DNA from: Magicicada septendecula | Lineage: Eukaryota > Arthropoda > Insecta > Hemiptera > Cicadidae | Length of the DNA: 64,000 bases | Assembly: GCA_034769895.1 (NCBI GenBank) | Contig: CM068373.1 | Coordinates: forward strand, 279,589,158-279,653,157 | Direction of reading: 5' to 3' | In this document: piece after piece, positions 10,861 through 21,954 of the stretch | Layout: every line of letters begins with the position of its first letter | Position numbering within the stretch: position 1 is the first letter of the stretch | Position numbers and translations under genes: made by a program | Notes under the pieces: model-generated | Databases searched by the model: none | What the model was told of the DNA's origin: nothing | Seen by the model: the letters and a program-made list of their open reading frames with translations, nothing else

Positions 10861-11924
10861 TTAAATATATCGCAACTCAACTGAAACTAAGCTGCGCGAA
10901 TAACTTGTATTTACACCCCGTCGAAATACCAGAATATTTCATACTGCGCGTCAAGAACGCTACTAGAAAACACCAGAACGTAATTGACTGCGACCTTGCA
11001 CACAGCGCGCGCGGCCGCGCGACTTCTGTCACAGTCTAGCTAACGCGTTGAGAATCACGTACGCACACACATTACTGCCGGATTCCACTGAAACATTCCA
11101 GAAACACGTAGATTGTTCTGTAATGTCGTAACTTACTGTAAATTACTGTACTACAGTATATTCAAAGTTTAATACTTACTATCAGCAGTTCGCCTTTGCA
11201 ACTGAACTAGGAATGTGGTGACGTATGCCATTCCACTGCACGCATCATTGTAATACTACACATTTAAAATACGTTTAACTCAGTTTCGGTATTACTTGTC
11301 TGTCTCTCACAAGGTATTTCTTGTAGCGAATAAAAAAACACTTTAACAAAGTATTCAGTAAATTATACTTACATACAATGTACGAACGTTCAATCTAATT
11401 CGCACACAACATTACAAATAAATACGTATGAACAATGTTTTCAGAACCAGTAATACCGCACAAACACAAGCACTCACTATCATTCAGTAGACCCCCCGCT
11501 CCTCAGGCGTCTCGTCAGTAAAGCTGGTGTACGTACAGTACCAATGTTTATTTTCGCCAAAATAAAGTTTTCATAAACACTACACTACATGTTATATTAT
11601 TGCAGTAGTTTCACTACGCTGGCGCTTATTTAACACTAGGCCTACACTATTTTTTACCGAATTTTTGCCGAAGTACGTAGATTACATGAACACTGCACTA
11701 AATATTTAAACCTTCAATTGTAACATGTTATTTTTTCTAAAATAGTTGGTGAGTGTATTCTGGTTTAAGTTTTCGTAACGTTTACGTGGTGCGCAATCAC
11801 GTACGCGTTTCACTACCATTAGATCAGTCGGCGACGAGGTTTCCGTCTGTCCTTCCAAATAACCTATAAGTTTTTTCATTAGGCAAAACCGTAAAGTTCA
11901 GCGCGTAGTTATAAAATTATATAC
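10861..11924. other. Non-coding region between LTR-like repeat and hAT element
   Basis: No credible gene. Mixed composition with a CG-rich tract at about 11000-11030 and otherwise AT-rich unique-looking DNA. Confidence 0.4.
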
Positions 11925-11932
11925 GGTATACA

Positions 11933-13738
11933 CAGAGGCGGATTAAGCCGATTGGAGCCCCTGGCGGTAAAAATTTCGAGGCCCTTAGACCCAAGCCCCA
12001 AAACAAAAAAATAGTGTAAGGAAGTGATGGCTTTTTCGGAAAGATTTCAGTATTAGACTTTTAATGACTTGCTTAAACCAGCAATATGTAGCTAATAATA
12101 AAACTCAATGTTTCAAGAAAAATCTGAAATTTATTCAAAAAATTTAAAAGTAACTAAGTTACCTGAGTGCTTAAAAAAGGTTTTCTATATGAATTTGCAT
12201 CTTGTTTTCTCTTTGGCAAATTCATCAATTATTTTTTCAGTAGACCCTATCTATTTCGTCCAAAATTTCTTGTTCTATGTATAATAGGGCCATGTTGTTC
12301 AATCTGTCTTCTCCCATTGTACTCCTTAAATAGTTTTTAACGCGTTTCAAAACTGAAAAAGATCTTTCACCTGATGCATTTGATATAGGTATTGTTAAAA
12401 ATATTTTCAAAATAATCTCTACGTTAGGAAAAGTTGGACATTCTCTTGCAGCTCGATAAATTTCTGATGCGGTTTTGATGGTATCTTTGTTTTCTTGTAG
12501 AAATAGTAAGAACTGGTCCAGTTCATCATCAAAATTAGAAATAAAATGTCTTTTTTGTAAATATCCTTAAGTTTTTTTTATAGCGTTCTTTTTTGCTTCA
12601 GTTGGTAATCTTTGATCAAAAAATACCCTAAAATGTTCTATAACAGCTTCATACGTCTGAGTTCTTCGAGATAGTTCTGCCTTGGTGCTATCGCATATGA
12701 CATAAAATGAATTGACAATGAAATTTTTCCTTCTTGCAAATTCATGACCGACTTCTTTGCTTTCATCGAAAAACATTTTTCTCTTCTCTGACCTACGAGT
12801 TGTCCATCTTCTTCATCAAATTATAGACCTGATAACTCAGTTGTTTCTTTTCCAACTTTTCCAAATTCTTCTCTGAAATGTTCGATAAAATTCTCTAGTG
12901 ACCTTAGTAGAATAGAGCCTTTTAATAGTTCACACTCCACTGATTGCAGTGATTTGCTAGTAGCATTTATTCTCTGTAGAATGGTATTCCAAATCACTGT
13001 CATCAGGGGGGTTTCATATTTTTCCATTTTTGTCATAAGCGAAGTTGCCTCGACTATTGTGGTCTTTTTTTCTTCTTCTTTTGAGTCACAGATTTCAGCT
13101 AAAGCCTCTTTTATATGGGTGTAACCAAGTTTTAGGGCCTATAGCCCGTACAGCATCTGCTCTTGCTGACCATCTTGTGTCTGAAACTCTCTTCACTGAG
13201 ACGGCATGTTCACACTTTTCCAGCTTTCACGTATTCTACTACAAAAAACTCAGAGACAGGCTCAAACTCTTAAAACACAATGGATTATGTGGACTCAAAC
13301 TCGAACTCGAACTCGAACACAATGGATTACGTGAGCGCTGCAAGAGTTACAAGAGTGCAGTGATGCCAACGGTGGCTACCGATCGCAAAGCGCAGTCGCA
13401 ATTTCAGGCGGGATTTCACGTATTTATTTTAAATGATTCAAATGCAACTTTTCGTACTGCTAAGAGATTTGTAAAAATCAATCCCTTCTTATTACTAAGA
13501 TGTATATTTGACATTATAGTATACTTGATGTAGATAATAAATTAACAGTTTTAGTTACGAGTCTTTCGCTTTTGGCTTTTGCGTTTACATGTAGAATACG
13601 TGAATAATATTAAATATTGCATCTTTCGCTTTTCTGTTGTGGCAGTTTTTAACTAGGAATCTATCGATCTCGGGGCCCTTTGGAGATTCGGGGGCTCCTG
13701 GCGGCCGCCAGGTCCGCCAGCCGCTTAAGCCGCCCCTG
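11933..13738 (-). mobile_element. hAT transposon with terminal inverted repeats and target duplication
   Basis: The left end CAGAGGCGGATTAAGCCG and the right end, read from the other strand CAGGGGCGGCTTAAGCGG, are matching terminal inverted repeats of hAT type. They are flanked by an 8-bp duplication, GGTATACA at 11925-11932 and CGTATACA at 13739-13746 (7 of 8 identical). The 1806-bp body holds a decayed minus-strand transposase. The right subterminal DNA also carries a GC-rich palindrome (CTGGCGGCCGCCAG). Confidence 0.88.
12246..13240 (-). pseudogene. hAT transposase (ZMYM1-like) remnant
   Basis: Minus-strand pieces follow the order of a hAT transposase. Near 13140-13240 is KRVSDTRWSARADAVRAI, the conserved DTRW segment of the catalytic domain. 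At 12821-13036 a helix matches the WNTILQRINATSKSLQS region, at 12567-12776 is FIVNSFYVICDSTKAELSRR, and at about 12246-12450 is the C-terminal dimerisation domain with LTIPISNASGERSFS, KNYLRSTMGEDRLNNMALL and a terminal stop. The pieces lie in different frames with stops between, and the N-terminal zinc finger is missing, so this copy is inactive. Confidence 0.82.
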
Positions 13739-13980
13739 CGTATACAATACGTATTACAGTACTTAGCGAATTTGGGTATAATAAATACTGTACTACTGTA
13801 TTTACAGTACTGTACTTGTAAAGCGACTCTTGTAACAGCAATTTCAAAACACAAAAAATATATACCGTGTAGGCTTAATTATTTTCAATCCGGATTACAG
13901 AGGAATCCGGTCCAACGAGGTTCGTATAAAAGATGTTAGATGTTGTAGGCCTACTTTATTTCCAATTACAAATTAAATTT

Positions 13981-14037
13981 CTTCTTCTTCTTCTTCTTCT
14001 TCTTCTTCTTCTTCTTCTTCTTCTTCTTCCTCCTCCT
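13981..14037. repeat. (TTC)n microsatellite
   Basis: About 16 TTC units followed by CCTCCTCC. On the minus strand it is (GAA)n after GC-containing sequence, the same arrangement as the LINE tail at 20804, so it may also mark a LINE 3' end on the minus strand. Confidence 0.85.
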
Positions 14038-14321
14038 AAGCGCTACAGCTCTGTGTGGTTTCCTCTACTCACTTCTTTCTCCTGCCAGGCGTCTTTCATT
14101 CCTAATTCCTATCCTTCCAAATATGCTTTCACTTGTACAGTCACTGCCTTCTCGGTTGGTCTTCTGGTCTCCTGAATGCAGATTCTTAGCAGTCTCGATA
14201 CCGCTGCAGTGCGTCTTGACAATGGTTATTCAGTTATTCTCCGGTTAGCAGCAGCTTTCAAACTCAATATTTTCGATTCACACCTTAGCACTGACTTCGC
14301 CGTGGACTTCCCAGTATGTCT

Positions 14322-14384
14322 TTTCACCTCTATGGAAATGCGTTTCACCTCTATGGAAATGCGTTTCACTTCTATGGAAATGAA
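14322..14384. repeat. 21-bp tandem repeat, three copies
   Basis: Units starting at 14322, 14343 and 14364 read TTTCACCTCTATGGAAATGCG with one change in the third plus a changed end. The period is a multiple of three, so a 75-codon frame runs through, but I see no evidence of a gene. Confidence 0.85.
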
Positions 14385-14703
14385 TCCAACTTCCTATAAC
14401 TGATGGGACTCAGTTCCGCTCGCCATGTTATTTCCACACTTCCTGTGCTTTCTACGTGAGCGTCACCCCAACGTGTTTCGTTGACCTTCCTCACTTGTCC
14501 TTAAACCTTAATTACAATCGTGACCTGCGTATATTTGAATTTGCTACCAGTTGCTCTGTCATATACACATTGGCAGAATATCCACTTATGGTTGTATCCT
14601 TCTAAAATCTGAATGGCTGAATCGATGTTGAGATGAAACAAACGTTAGGCGTTTCGCCATTATTTGAAGTCGTCCTGAATTGCGTAAAATTTTAACAGAT
14701 TAC

Positions 14704-14726
14704 AGAGAGAGAGAGAGAGAGAGAGA
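14704..14726. repeat. (GA)n microsatellite
   Basis: Alternating AG over about 23 bases. Confidence 0.9.
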
Positions 14727-15366
14727 CGTATCTTATTTAATACAGCCGTCCTGTAATGAAAACTTAAGCTATATTTTCAGTCCTGTGTCGGCGATTTTTT
14801 TTTTTCAATATATTGTGTGAATATGACGTTTCTGTTGTAAATAAAAACAAACATTTTGAACAAACAAAACTGACGATCAAGTGGTTCTGAACAGAGAACA
14901 TAGAGATCGAATCAAACGTACCCTGACGACGAACGTTGTTTTTCTGCGTAGTCGAGAGAAAATGGCATGCAAGTGCAGGAAATCCTCGTTAAAACGCTCC
15001 TTCCAACTTATTACGCTTTCCAGCATAATGCGCATTGCACTTCTCATATGCCGATCCTTAAAATAAATAAATAAATAAATAAATACTTTGTTGTGCTCAA
15101 ATTTCGTTTAATACACTTTTTCGTTAAAATTTTCGATCCATTTTCATCAGTCTTTGAACACATACGACTACTATGGCAATGTTTTGGTCTCGCGAGGGGC
15201 CAGAAAACAAAGGCAGAGTCTATTAATCTACTTTTATCTTTTTTATCCACACTCACATTTCCCCTTATTGGGTTGTCTACGTCAGGAGTCTCCAAACGTT
15301 TTCACTTGAGGGTCGAATTGAAAAATCATGGAAGTTAGGCGGGCCAACAACATACCGGTATATATT

Positions 15367-18300
15367 GTAACAGTACATATGTCACCACGTCCACCTAAGT
15401 ACTGAAAATTAATTTAAAGGCCACCACTAGAAAAAATACATTAAAAGATCTAGAATACCACCTAGTATACTAAAGAAAAGTACCATAAGTTTGAATAAGT
15501 GAAGCATCATTGAAAGGAATTCACTAGTAAATGCACCAAGAAAGAAGAAAAGAAGAATAAAGACGAGACGACCGACATACTATACCCAATAGATCAGTAA
15601 GAAGGACACAACACAACAAAAGAAAAAAGAAAAATCAGTAAGAAGGACACAACACAACAAAAGAAAAAAGAAAAATCAGTGAGAAGGACACAAGACAACA
15701 AAAGAAAAAAGAAGAGTCAGGGAGAAGGATACAACAAGGACAACTTCAAGAAAGAAGAAGGAAGAAACAGTGTGAAGAAGACAAGTGAAAACCTCATCAC
15801 GTATAAAATGGACAATAGTGAGGAGGAGATCAGTGAAGAAAGAAGAAGGAAGATAACCAGACCAAACACAAGAATAAGGGAAGAAAATTGAAGTATAACA
15901 AACTAACATAAACATTGAAAGAATAATTGTATTAAGAAGAAGGAAGAAGTGTTAAATAATTATGTGATATAAATCCCTAAGCTGTATAGTAAAGTCAACA
16001 CTGACAACAACTCATTTAATGAACACATTTATTGTTTATATGAAACACATTATTGTAAATAAGGATTAAATATTGTAAATAAAGAGTCACAAGCAACCTG
16101 AATGAGGACAAGATGAGTTTATGATAGCTAAATGATGTGTAGTTATAGAATAAACAGAGGAATATGCAACCAAAATAGTGAATGACCAATTGTACAGTGG
16201 GAATGATGTACATACAAACTCACTAATTAACAACAAATAAGATAATACAGGAGTAAACTAAATGTGAACTATTGATAACCAATAACCAATGTACAAACAT
16301 GAAACGAAAACCAGTCGAATAGACTAAGATAGAAATACACAGCCATAAACAACACACTAGTGTTTACTGAACCTATGACATAACCTAATCTGGGCATTCA
16401 GTTTCCAATAAAACTTGATAAAAAATGAATCAAAACAATGTTAGACCAAAATGTAATGAGCTAGGAAGTAAATAGAGCATATAAGGAATGTTTTGTACAC
16501 GATAGCTAATAGTATAACAGGATATAAAAGCTATATTTATGTAATATAAGTATGACCAAATGCTGGTAATGGCAAAGTGACACTATGCAACCAAAATTAT
16601 GTAATAAACACATTGTACAAAGAAAGTAACCCAATTAATGATTTGATGTCAGACAGAATATTATTCATATGAGTAATTGCAACCAAAATAACCATTTAAA
16701 TCCTTTATATAAATGTAATTATAACTAAACCATTATGACAAGTAGCTGCAAGTAAAGTTTACAGCAACCAAACTTTGCTAATAACAGGGTCAAATGCAGA
16801 GTGGACTGCATCACAATAACGATAAGGTCCTAGTGACTATTTCAGTTATCAATTAGAAAACAATACAACTAAAATGTCTATGATATTAAGCATACTACCA
16901 AGTAACGCCATATAGGCATAACAAGCCTGATTCATAAGTGATAGTTAAGGCATTAAACAAATAATGTAGGGAAAAAGAACACTGTAGTAACTTAGCAGTG
17001 ACTAACCCATCAATATTTAATTACAACATGTTAAAAGCTAATTAAATACTCTTATTACTGAGTAATAAGCAAAACAAAAATGTATGACAATAAGTTTAAG
17101 TGTGAATCTATGAAAACGGACATAGTATTAATATTAGGACATAGTTTTAAGGGAAAATTGTACAGTAGCTTAAGAATGAGACATTACAATAGAAAATAAA
17201 ATAAAAACCATGAAATATTAATAATTAATGGTTTAATGGACAATAAGCATAAATGCTAAGTGCTAAGTCAGCTAACCCTAATCAGAAATATATGATAAGG
17301 GGACTCAAATTAATCGTCTTTCAAAAACACGAACAATGAGAGTAAGCACAACATCCTCAGTACAATTATAAGAAAGATATTAGACTTTTAAAAATAATTG
17401 TATTGTGCTTAGCCCTTCCGCGTGGGCGTGTGAACCAGAATTTGTTAATCTTGTTCCCAAAGACTGACGCTTATTGTAGCGTCTATTTTGACGAAGTCTA
17501 CCGTAAATAAACGAATTGGAAAAAACTGACCAATCAGAGCCTATAAAAAATCCGAAATTCATCATTCCAACCGAGGAACCACATAGAGTCTTTCAACAAG
17601 AACGAAGCGGACTGCACGCTCGCCGACGCCTCAGAAAAACGTGCATTTGACAGCAACACAGCGTCAACCATATTAACCTCAAAGTGAGACATAGATTACC
17701 TACATTGAAGAACCAGTGCAGTATATTTACAAGTGTACTCTATTCGGAGTTTATGCGCATAGGAGTGTGTGCAGTGTTGTGATCAAGTTTAAATAATTAA
17801 TTAATAAATTTTAATTAATTAAAAAAGTGTTTATAATTAAAAAAGTGTAACCCTTCGAACGACGAGAGACGCAAGTATTCATAACCACAAATATAATGTT
17901 ATGCTTAGTTTATAAGCATAATAATTGAACGCTAAAAGCGATAAAAAATTGAAATATAGAAACAATTAAATTCCCTATCCTTAACAGAAGGGAACTGATA
18001 AAATACAAATGAACAATGTTGAAATTGAACGTTCTGAGTAATGACAGTTTTAACTATTTGTATACAATAAATACCTAGGATAAGTAAAGACATTGTAACA
18101 TCAATGAAGAGTATATGTGCTCTTATGCTATCAGTAGACTAGAGTATGAAATAGTTTGTTCCTAAATTCAATTAATAGTTTTCGCCGGAATTCGATAACT
18201 ATAATAAATAAATTACCATTACCTGAAGTAGGAATATCCAATTTCACAGATGATTGTAGTACCTGATACTGGATTATCACAATTACTATTAATTAATAAT

Positions 18301-18750
18301 AAATAATTCACTACTTTTAACCAAATAAGGTTGCACTAAACAATATGTAAAGCATGTGCCTAACTACGAACAATGGTTCATATTTTATCTTTTTTCATTA
18401 ATAATCAATGAATTTTTATTTTATATGTTTGTTCTAACCGTAGCTATTATTTCAAAGAAGTGTATTTTGCAGTCTAAAGAACCTACTACTTTTATTATTA
18501 TAATCATTATTCAATTTTAAAGTCGAACATTACGACATAACCTATATGTTGGTCAAAACACATTGTATTACTAACCAGAGGCAGTCATGCCAACTAGAGC
18601 TCATCATTTGTTTTAGAGTTCATGTTCACTTTTAAAATATTAATTGTTAACCAAAAAGAAGAGTAAAACGCCTTATTGTATTGAATTTCACTGTGTGCTA
18701 TTTGAATAAATTACCATTATTATTTTTACTAGTGAAAGAGTTGACATTTA
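15367..18750 (+). repeat. AT-rich long LTR-like sequence inside the hAT
   Basis: It starts TGTAACAGTACATATG directly after TATAT, and the first 25 bases resemble the starts of the LTRs at 44622 and 57622 (pattern TGT..CA.nACA.AT...CCAC). No credible protein is encoded; the purine-rich left part gives a false 70-codon Lys/Glu frame at 15679. The right end is not fixed; 18750 is where homology to the end of the 4620-7990 segment fades. I read it as a long LTR of the same gypsy-type group. Confidence 0.4.
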
Positions 18751-19091
18751 TTGTATCGGTATAATACAGTTTAGAGGAGAAAAACGAGGCAGTTGGTACC
18801 ATGCTGAGAATGCGAATTATTCAAATTGAATGATTCCATGTTTTGTTTACAACCGCTCAGACCAATATATTTACAATCTTATCCAATAATACTATACATG
18901 AGTTATTATGTGTACCATGCCTATGTTTGTGTATGTTAGTGTATAGGAAGAAACAACTGATCTCCTCACAACCGTTGATCAACAAAGTGTCAACGGAACG
19001 TCAAGTGGACATCCTACCAGTGAACATAATACATAAAATTAAACTATTTAAACAGACAGCTAATACGACGAAAAAACAAAGAGTAAGTACC

Positions 19092-19142
19092 GACTTATTC
19101 AATCCTGGATTCAACAATAGGTTGAATTGAGGGGAATAAGTC
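19092..19142 (+). other. Leader hairpin, second copy
   Basis: Stem arms GACTTATTCAA..GGATTCAAC and GTTGAATTGA...AATAAGTC around a 5-nt loop, matching the hairpin at 8144-8193 in position and sequence with several changes in both arms. Confidence 0.5.
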
Positions 19143-19280
19143 CCTAAACGGTAAAATAATAATAAAATTTGATATTGAACAATAACGATTAGCCGAGAGC
19201 AAGACCCATTAACAGTAAAAGAACCCTGAGACTACTAATAATAATCACAATTAAACTATAAACTACTAAGAGTAATCTCG

Positions 19281-19304
19281 TCTTTTAATAATATATATAT
19301 ATAT
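19281..19304. repeat. (TA)n tract beside Penelope-like fragment
   Basis: Alternating TA immediately left of the Penelope-like element; another (AT)n tract at 19856-19868 lies to its right. Confidence 0.85.
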
Positions 19305-19331
19305 ATATAATTTATTTAATATTTATAAATT

Positions 19332-19834
19332 CTTTACCTCAAGGTGTTTTATTCCCTTATTTGGAACATGTTTCGGGACGCTTTGTGTATTATATATATT
19401 ATATAAATATATAAATCTAATTTGGCCTCAAATGCAATAAACAATGGACATGAATTCCCAGACATAACCAACATGACACTAATAAAACACATACCACACA
19501 AAGGCACCGTAATGAACATTTGGGAAAATTTACAAATATAGAGACATAAAACACAAAACAAACTAATACCTGAACAAATACAAATCAATACAAAACATTA
19601 CACAATTTTCAAAGCACTCAACATCGAAAATACACAAAATACTAATAGGCTATATACACCACAATCACACACAATAATACACATTTAAAGTGCGAAAGGC
19701 CAACAGGAAACCACAACAACAACCAACCAACACACAAGTACTTCACAAGAATCAATATTAGGAAGACTGAGGCTGGGAACACAAAAAGTCCCGAAACTTG
19801 TTCTAAATAAGGAAAAAACATCTTGAGGTAAAGT
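19332..19834 (+). mobile_element. Penelope-like retroelement fragment with inverted terminal copies
   Basis: The terminal sequence GTCCCGAAAC..GTTC...AACATCTTGAGGTAAAG at 19788-19834 is present inverted at 19332-19379, so the fragment is bounded by inverted copies, a known arrangement of Penelope-like pseudo-LTRs. Between them lies the end of the GIY-YIG endonuclease ORF (19428-19634). Related termini occur at 21960-22020 (inverted) and 38600-38670. A (TA)n tract lies on each side. Confidence 0.7.
19428..19634 (+). pseudogene. Penelope-like GIY-YIG endonuclease C-terminus
   Basis: The plus-strand frame reads HEFPDITNMTLIKHIPHKG, then MNIWENLQI, a TAG at 19539, and RHKTQNKLIPEQIQIN with a final IFKAL. 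This is the end of the Penelope endonuclease: His after the GIY-YIG core, a helix with a conserved Glu (here WEN), and the NKLI.EQ tail. The TAG replaces what is a Tyr codon in the second copy (22034-22286). Reverse transcriptase is absent. Confidence 0.72.
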
Positions 19835-20369
19835 CATTACAAATAATAATCATTATATATATATATATCGTAAAATTATTTTTTTTTAATTTATGAAATA
19901 ATCAAGTCAATCAAATATGTATTTAAATAATAATTAAGCAGGCTTATCCAAAGAAAACAAATTTATTTATTGAAAATAATGTAAATAAAAGTAAGGAAAA
20001 ATAACATTCTAATTATGTATTATTTTTTGTCTTTTTTATGTACTTATGGGATGTGTGGAGTTGCTTCTGACATATAATGTCTGTCCATTTTGGGTCAAAT
20101 TTTGATGCTCCTATCACTAGAATGGATTTCAAGTGTTCATCTGACAAGTTAGCCCTGTACTTAGATTTTATATTTATTTCTTGTTTAGTTATTTAGTAAA
20201 ATGTTATAATATTTGAAGTATTTTGACGATATATTTAAAAACTGCACGTAGTATCGGCCGGGTTGCCGCGGGCCGTAGTTTTGAGACCCCTGGTCTACGT
20301 CATGACTCCTGTAGTCTAATATCTCTATGGTTAAACGGTCGTCTTTGAACGAGTAAACCAGCCGTTTCT

Positions 20370-20803
20370 GCGAAGATGACGAGAACCAAATAAACAGTCT
20401 ATTTGGTTGAAAAGGTTTTGTTTAAAACTGTATGCGATCCCGTTTTACCTGTGACGTTAGCTGTAATGTTTTTGTTTTCCAATACCGTTTGGGTGACCTG
20501 ATTGGCACCTCGCAGCACTGCGTCTACCGTTGCAACGAAACGGTTCCGATCATGTGTAACGCTCGTTCTCAAATGTTGCATTAATATTTGAAAACGTACG
20601 ACCTGTCTGTCAAAAGCTTAAATCAATGTTCCTGAGGTAATAATATTTTTCTTGACACATCTGAGCAAGCAGCTCGCTTCATAAACAGTATATTCCAGTT
20701 CATAAAATCGGTGACTGCCAACTACGAAATACTAATCAATCAGACTGACTGCGTTTTAGTTTCATGGTTGAAGCATTTACCTGTTCCGTCTCCAAGGTCG
20801 ACT
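20370..20803. other. Interior of the inverted-repeat element, no gene recognised
   Basis: A 60-codon minus-strand frame at 20399-20581 has a run RTSVTHDRNRFVATVDAVL without a motif I can place. Otherwise non-coding. Confidence 0.35.
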
Positions 20804-20922
20804 GTCTTCTTCTTCTTCTTCTTCTTCTTCTTCTTCTTCTTCTTCTTCTTCTTCTTCTTCTTCTTCTTCTTCTTCTTCTTCTTCTTCTTCTTCTTCTTCT
20901 TCTTCTTCTTCTTCTTCTTCTT

Positions 20923-20952
<30 letters not shown>
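20804..20952. repeat. (TTC)n microsatellite, about 150 bp
   Basis: Near-perfect TTC run of about 50 units. On the minus strand it is (GAA)n and directly follows the LINE C-terminus at 20958-21036, so it is best read as that LINE's 3' microsatellite tail. Poly-Phe, poly-Leu and poly-Lys frames through it are artefacts. Confidence 0.92.
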
Positions 20953-20953
<1 letters not shown>

Positions 20954-20957
20954 TACT

Positions 20958-21036
20958 TCTTATTCTTCACTCCATGGATTAGGCCCATTGACCTGTTCCG
21001 GAACCCATCTCCTCCTGGGTCTACCAACATCCCTTT
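20958..21036 (-). pseudogene. LINE 3' end (RT C-terminal tail)
   Basis: The minus strand reads RDVGRPRRRWVPEQV and then NGPNPWSEE running into the GAA tail. GRPR.RW near the C-terminus is characteristic of arthropod LINE ORF2 tails. It is a short 5'-truncated copy ending in a microsatellite instead of poly(A). Confidence 0.6.
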
Positions 21037-21632
21037 TCTCCTTATGAAGTATTTACTTAAAACTCTTTAATGTTAGAATATATTGTAAAGACAATACACT
21101 AAAAGTGAGAAGACATCGATTGGAGAAAGAGCAGGAAAAACGGAGATAGTGTTCAGACTACGCCAGAAGACTTACAAATCCGAATGTGTGTCCTATCAGG
21201 CCAAACAGAGGAGGGGATGAGACTAGTTTGGAGATTGGAGGACGAATGAGAAATTCATTATTCTTCCCATATAATTTTATAAATATATTTTATAAATTCT
21301 GCGCGTCTCATAGTTTCTGAGAAACCAACGTGAGTAAGAAATATGGAAAAGCGATGCTTTCAAAATATTCGATGTTGACTGACTGTTATTCAAATTAAAG
21401 GTAAAGATCTCATGTCATTAGCAATCACTTTAATTTTAAATTTGTATTCTTAATAAATCTTGTGAAGATGAGTCTTTCTTTTAAAAACTCGGTTTTTATT
21501 ACCCCTTCAAACTTTAATGTTAAAGATACTGGCCCATGAATGTGTTGAGTAGCTTAGAGTTTACTTTAAAGTACGTTATTCTTTATGGAACAGCCACCAA
21601 TCAAATATTCTCATTTTCCGAATTAAAGTTAT
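21037..21632. other. Non-coding AT-rich spacer
   Basis: No frame of interest; lies between the LINE 3' end and the right arm of the inverted-repeat element. Confidence 0.35.
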
Positions 21633-21954
21633 GAAACTGCTGGTTTACTCGTGCAAAGACCACATAGATGTATTAGACTAAAGAGTCATGACGTAGACAG
21701 CCCTATAAAGGGAAGTGTGTGTGGATATAAAAGATAAAAATACATTAATGGGGCTATCTTTGATTACTGGCCCCTACGGAATTGTTTTTTTTTAATTTTT
21801 TTTATTGTACCCCCGTACCCCCACTCATTTTCGATATTTCGATTATGTGATTATTGACATCGATATGTAGTGAATATCGCATATAATATTATTTAGTTCA
21901 AACACTTTTTCCTACAGTCTATTTCTTGATGCATATATAATATATTTAAAATTT

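Larger units (their letters stand above)
13747..15193. other. Non-coding region with simple repeats
   Basis: Holds the (TTC)n tract at 13981, the 21-bp repeat at 14322, the (GA)n tract at 14704 and an (AAAT)n run near 15062. Near 13887 a segment with ATCCGGATT and GGAATCCGGTCC resembles, in inverted orientation, one at about 10552-10595; they might be ends of an old pogo/Tigger-like element. No gene recognised. Confidence 0.4.
15283..20292. mobile_element. Non-autonomous hAT element with large nested insert
   Basis: Ends are CAGGAGTCTCCAAACG on the left and, on the opposite strand at the right, CAGGGGTCTCAAAACT. Both are flanked by an identical 8-bp duplication GTCTACGT (15275-15282 and 20293-20300), diagnostic of hAT transposition. 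No transposase was recognised in 5 kb. Only about 85 bp on the left and 400 bp on the right look like native hAT DNA; the rest is LTR-type AT-rich DNA (from 15367) and a Penelope-like fragment (19332-19834), probably inserted later. Confidence 0.85.
15194..21775. mobile_element. Inverted-repeat element split by a hAT insertion
   Basis: The left arm is 15194-15282 continued at 20293-20369; the right arm, inverted, is 21633-21775. Read from its outer end each arm starts GGGGCCAG and later has TTTTTATC..TATCCACAC, GTCTACGTCATGACTC, TAGTCTAATA and GAGTAAACCAGC. Without the hAT (15283-20292 plus one target copy) the element would be about 1.56 kb with arms near 145-165 bp. Its interior (20370-21632) has a 60-codon frame without motifs, plus a LINE 3' end. 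It could be a foldback element or the ends of an old DNA transposon. Confidence 0.65.

Noticed and set aside
13045-13533. 162-codon plus-strand frame
   Set aside because: It runs antisense to the hAT transposase remnant (DTRW region) and has low-complexity repeats.
10546-13925. Possible pogo/Tigger-like element with TCCGGATT-containing inverted ends
   Set aside because: Ends share only short blocks, no TA duplication could be fixed, and no transposase was seen.
15679-15891. Lys/Glu-rich 70-codon frame
   Set aside because: It reflects purine-rich DNA in the LTR-like segment; a 36-bp-type local duplication lies just upstream.
20711-21070. Long poly-Phe, poly-Leu and poly-Lys frames
   Set aside because: They are translations of the (TTC)n microsatellite.
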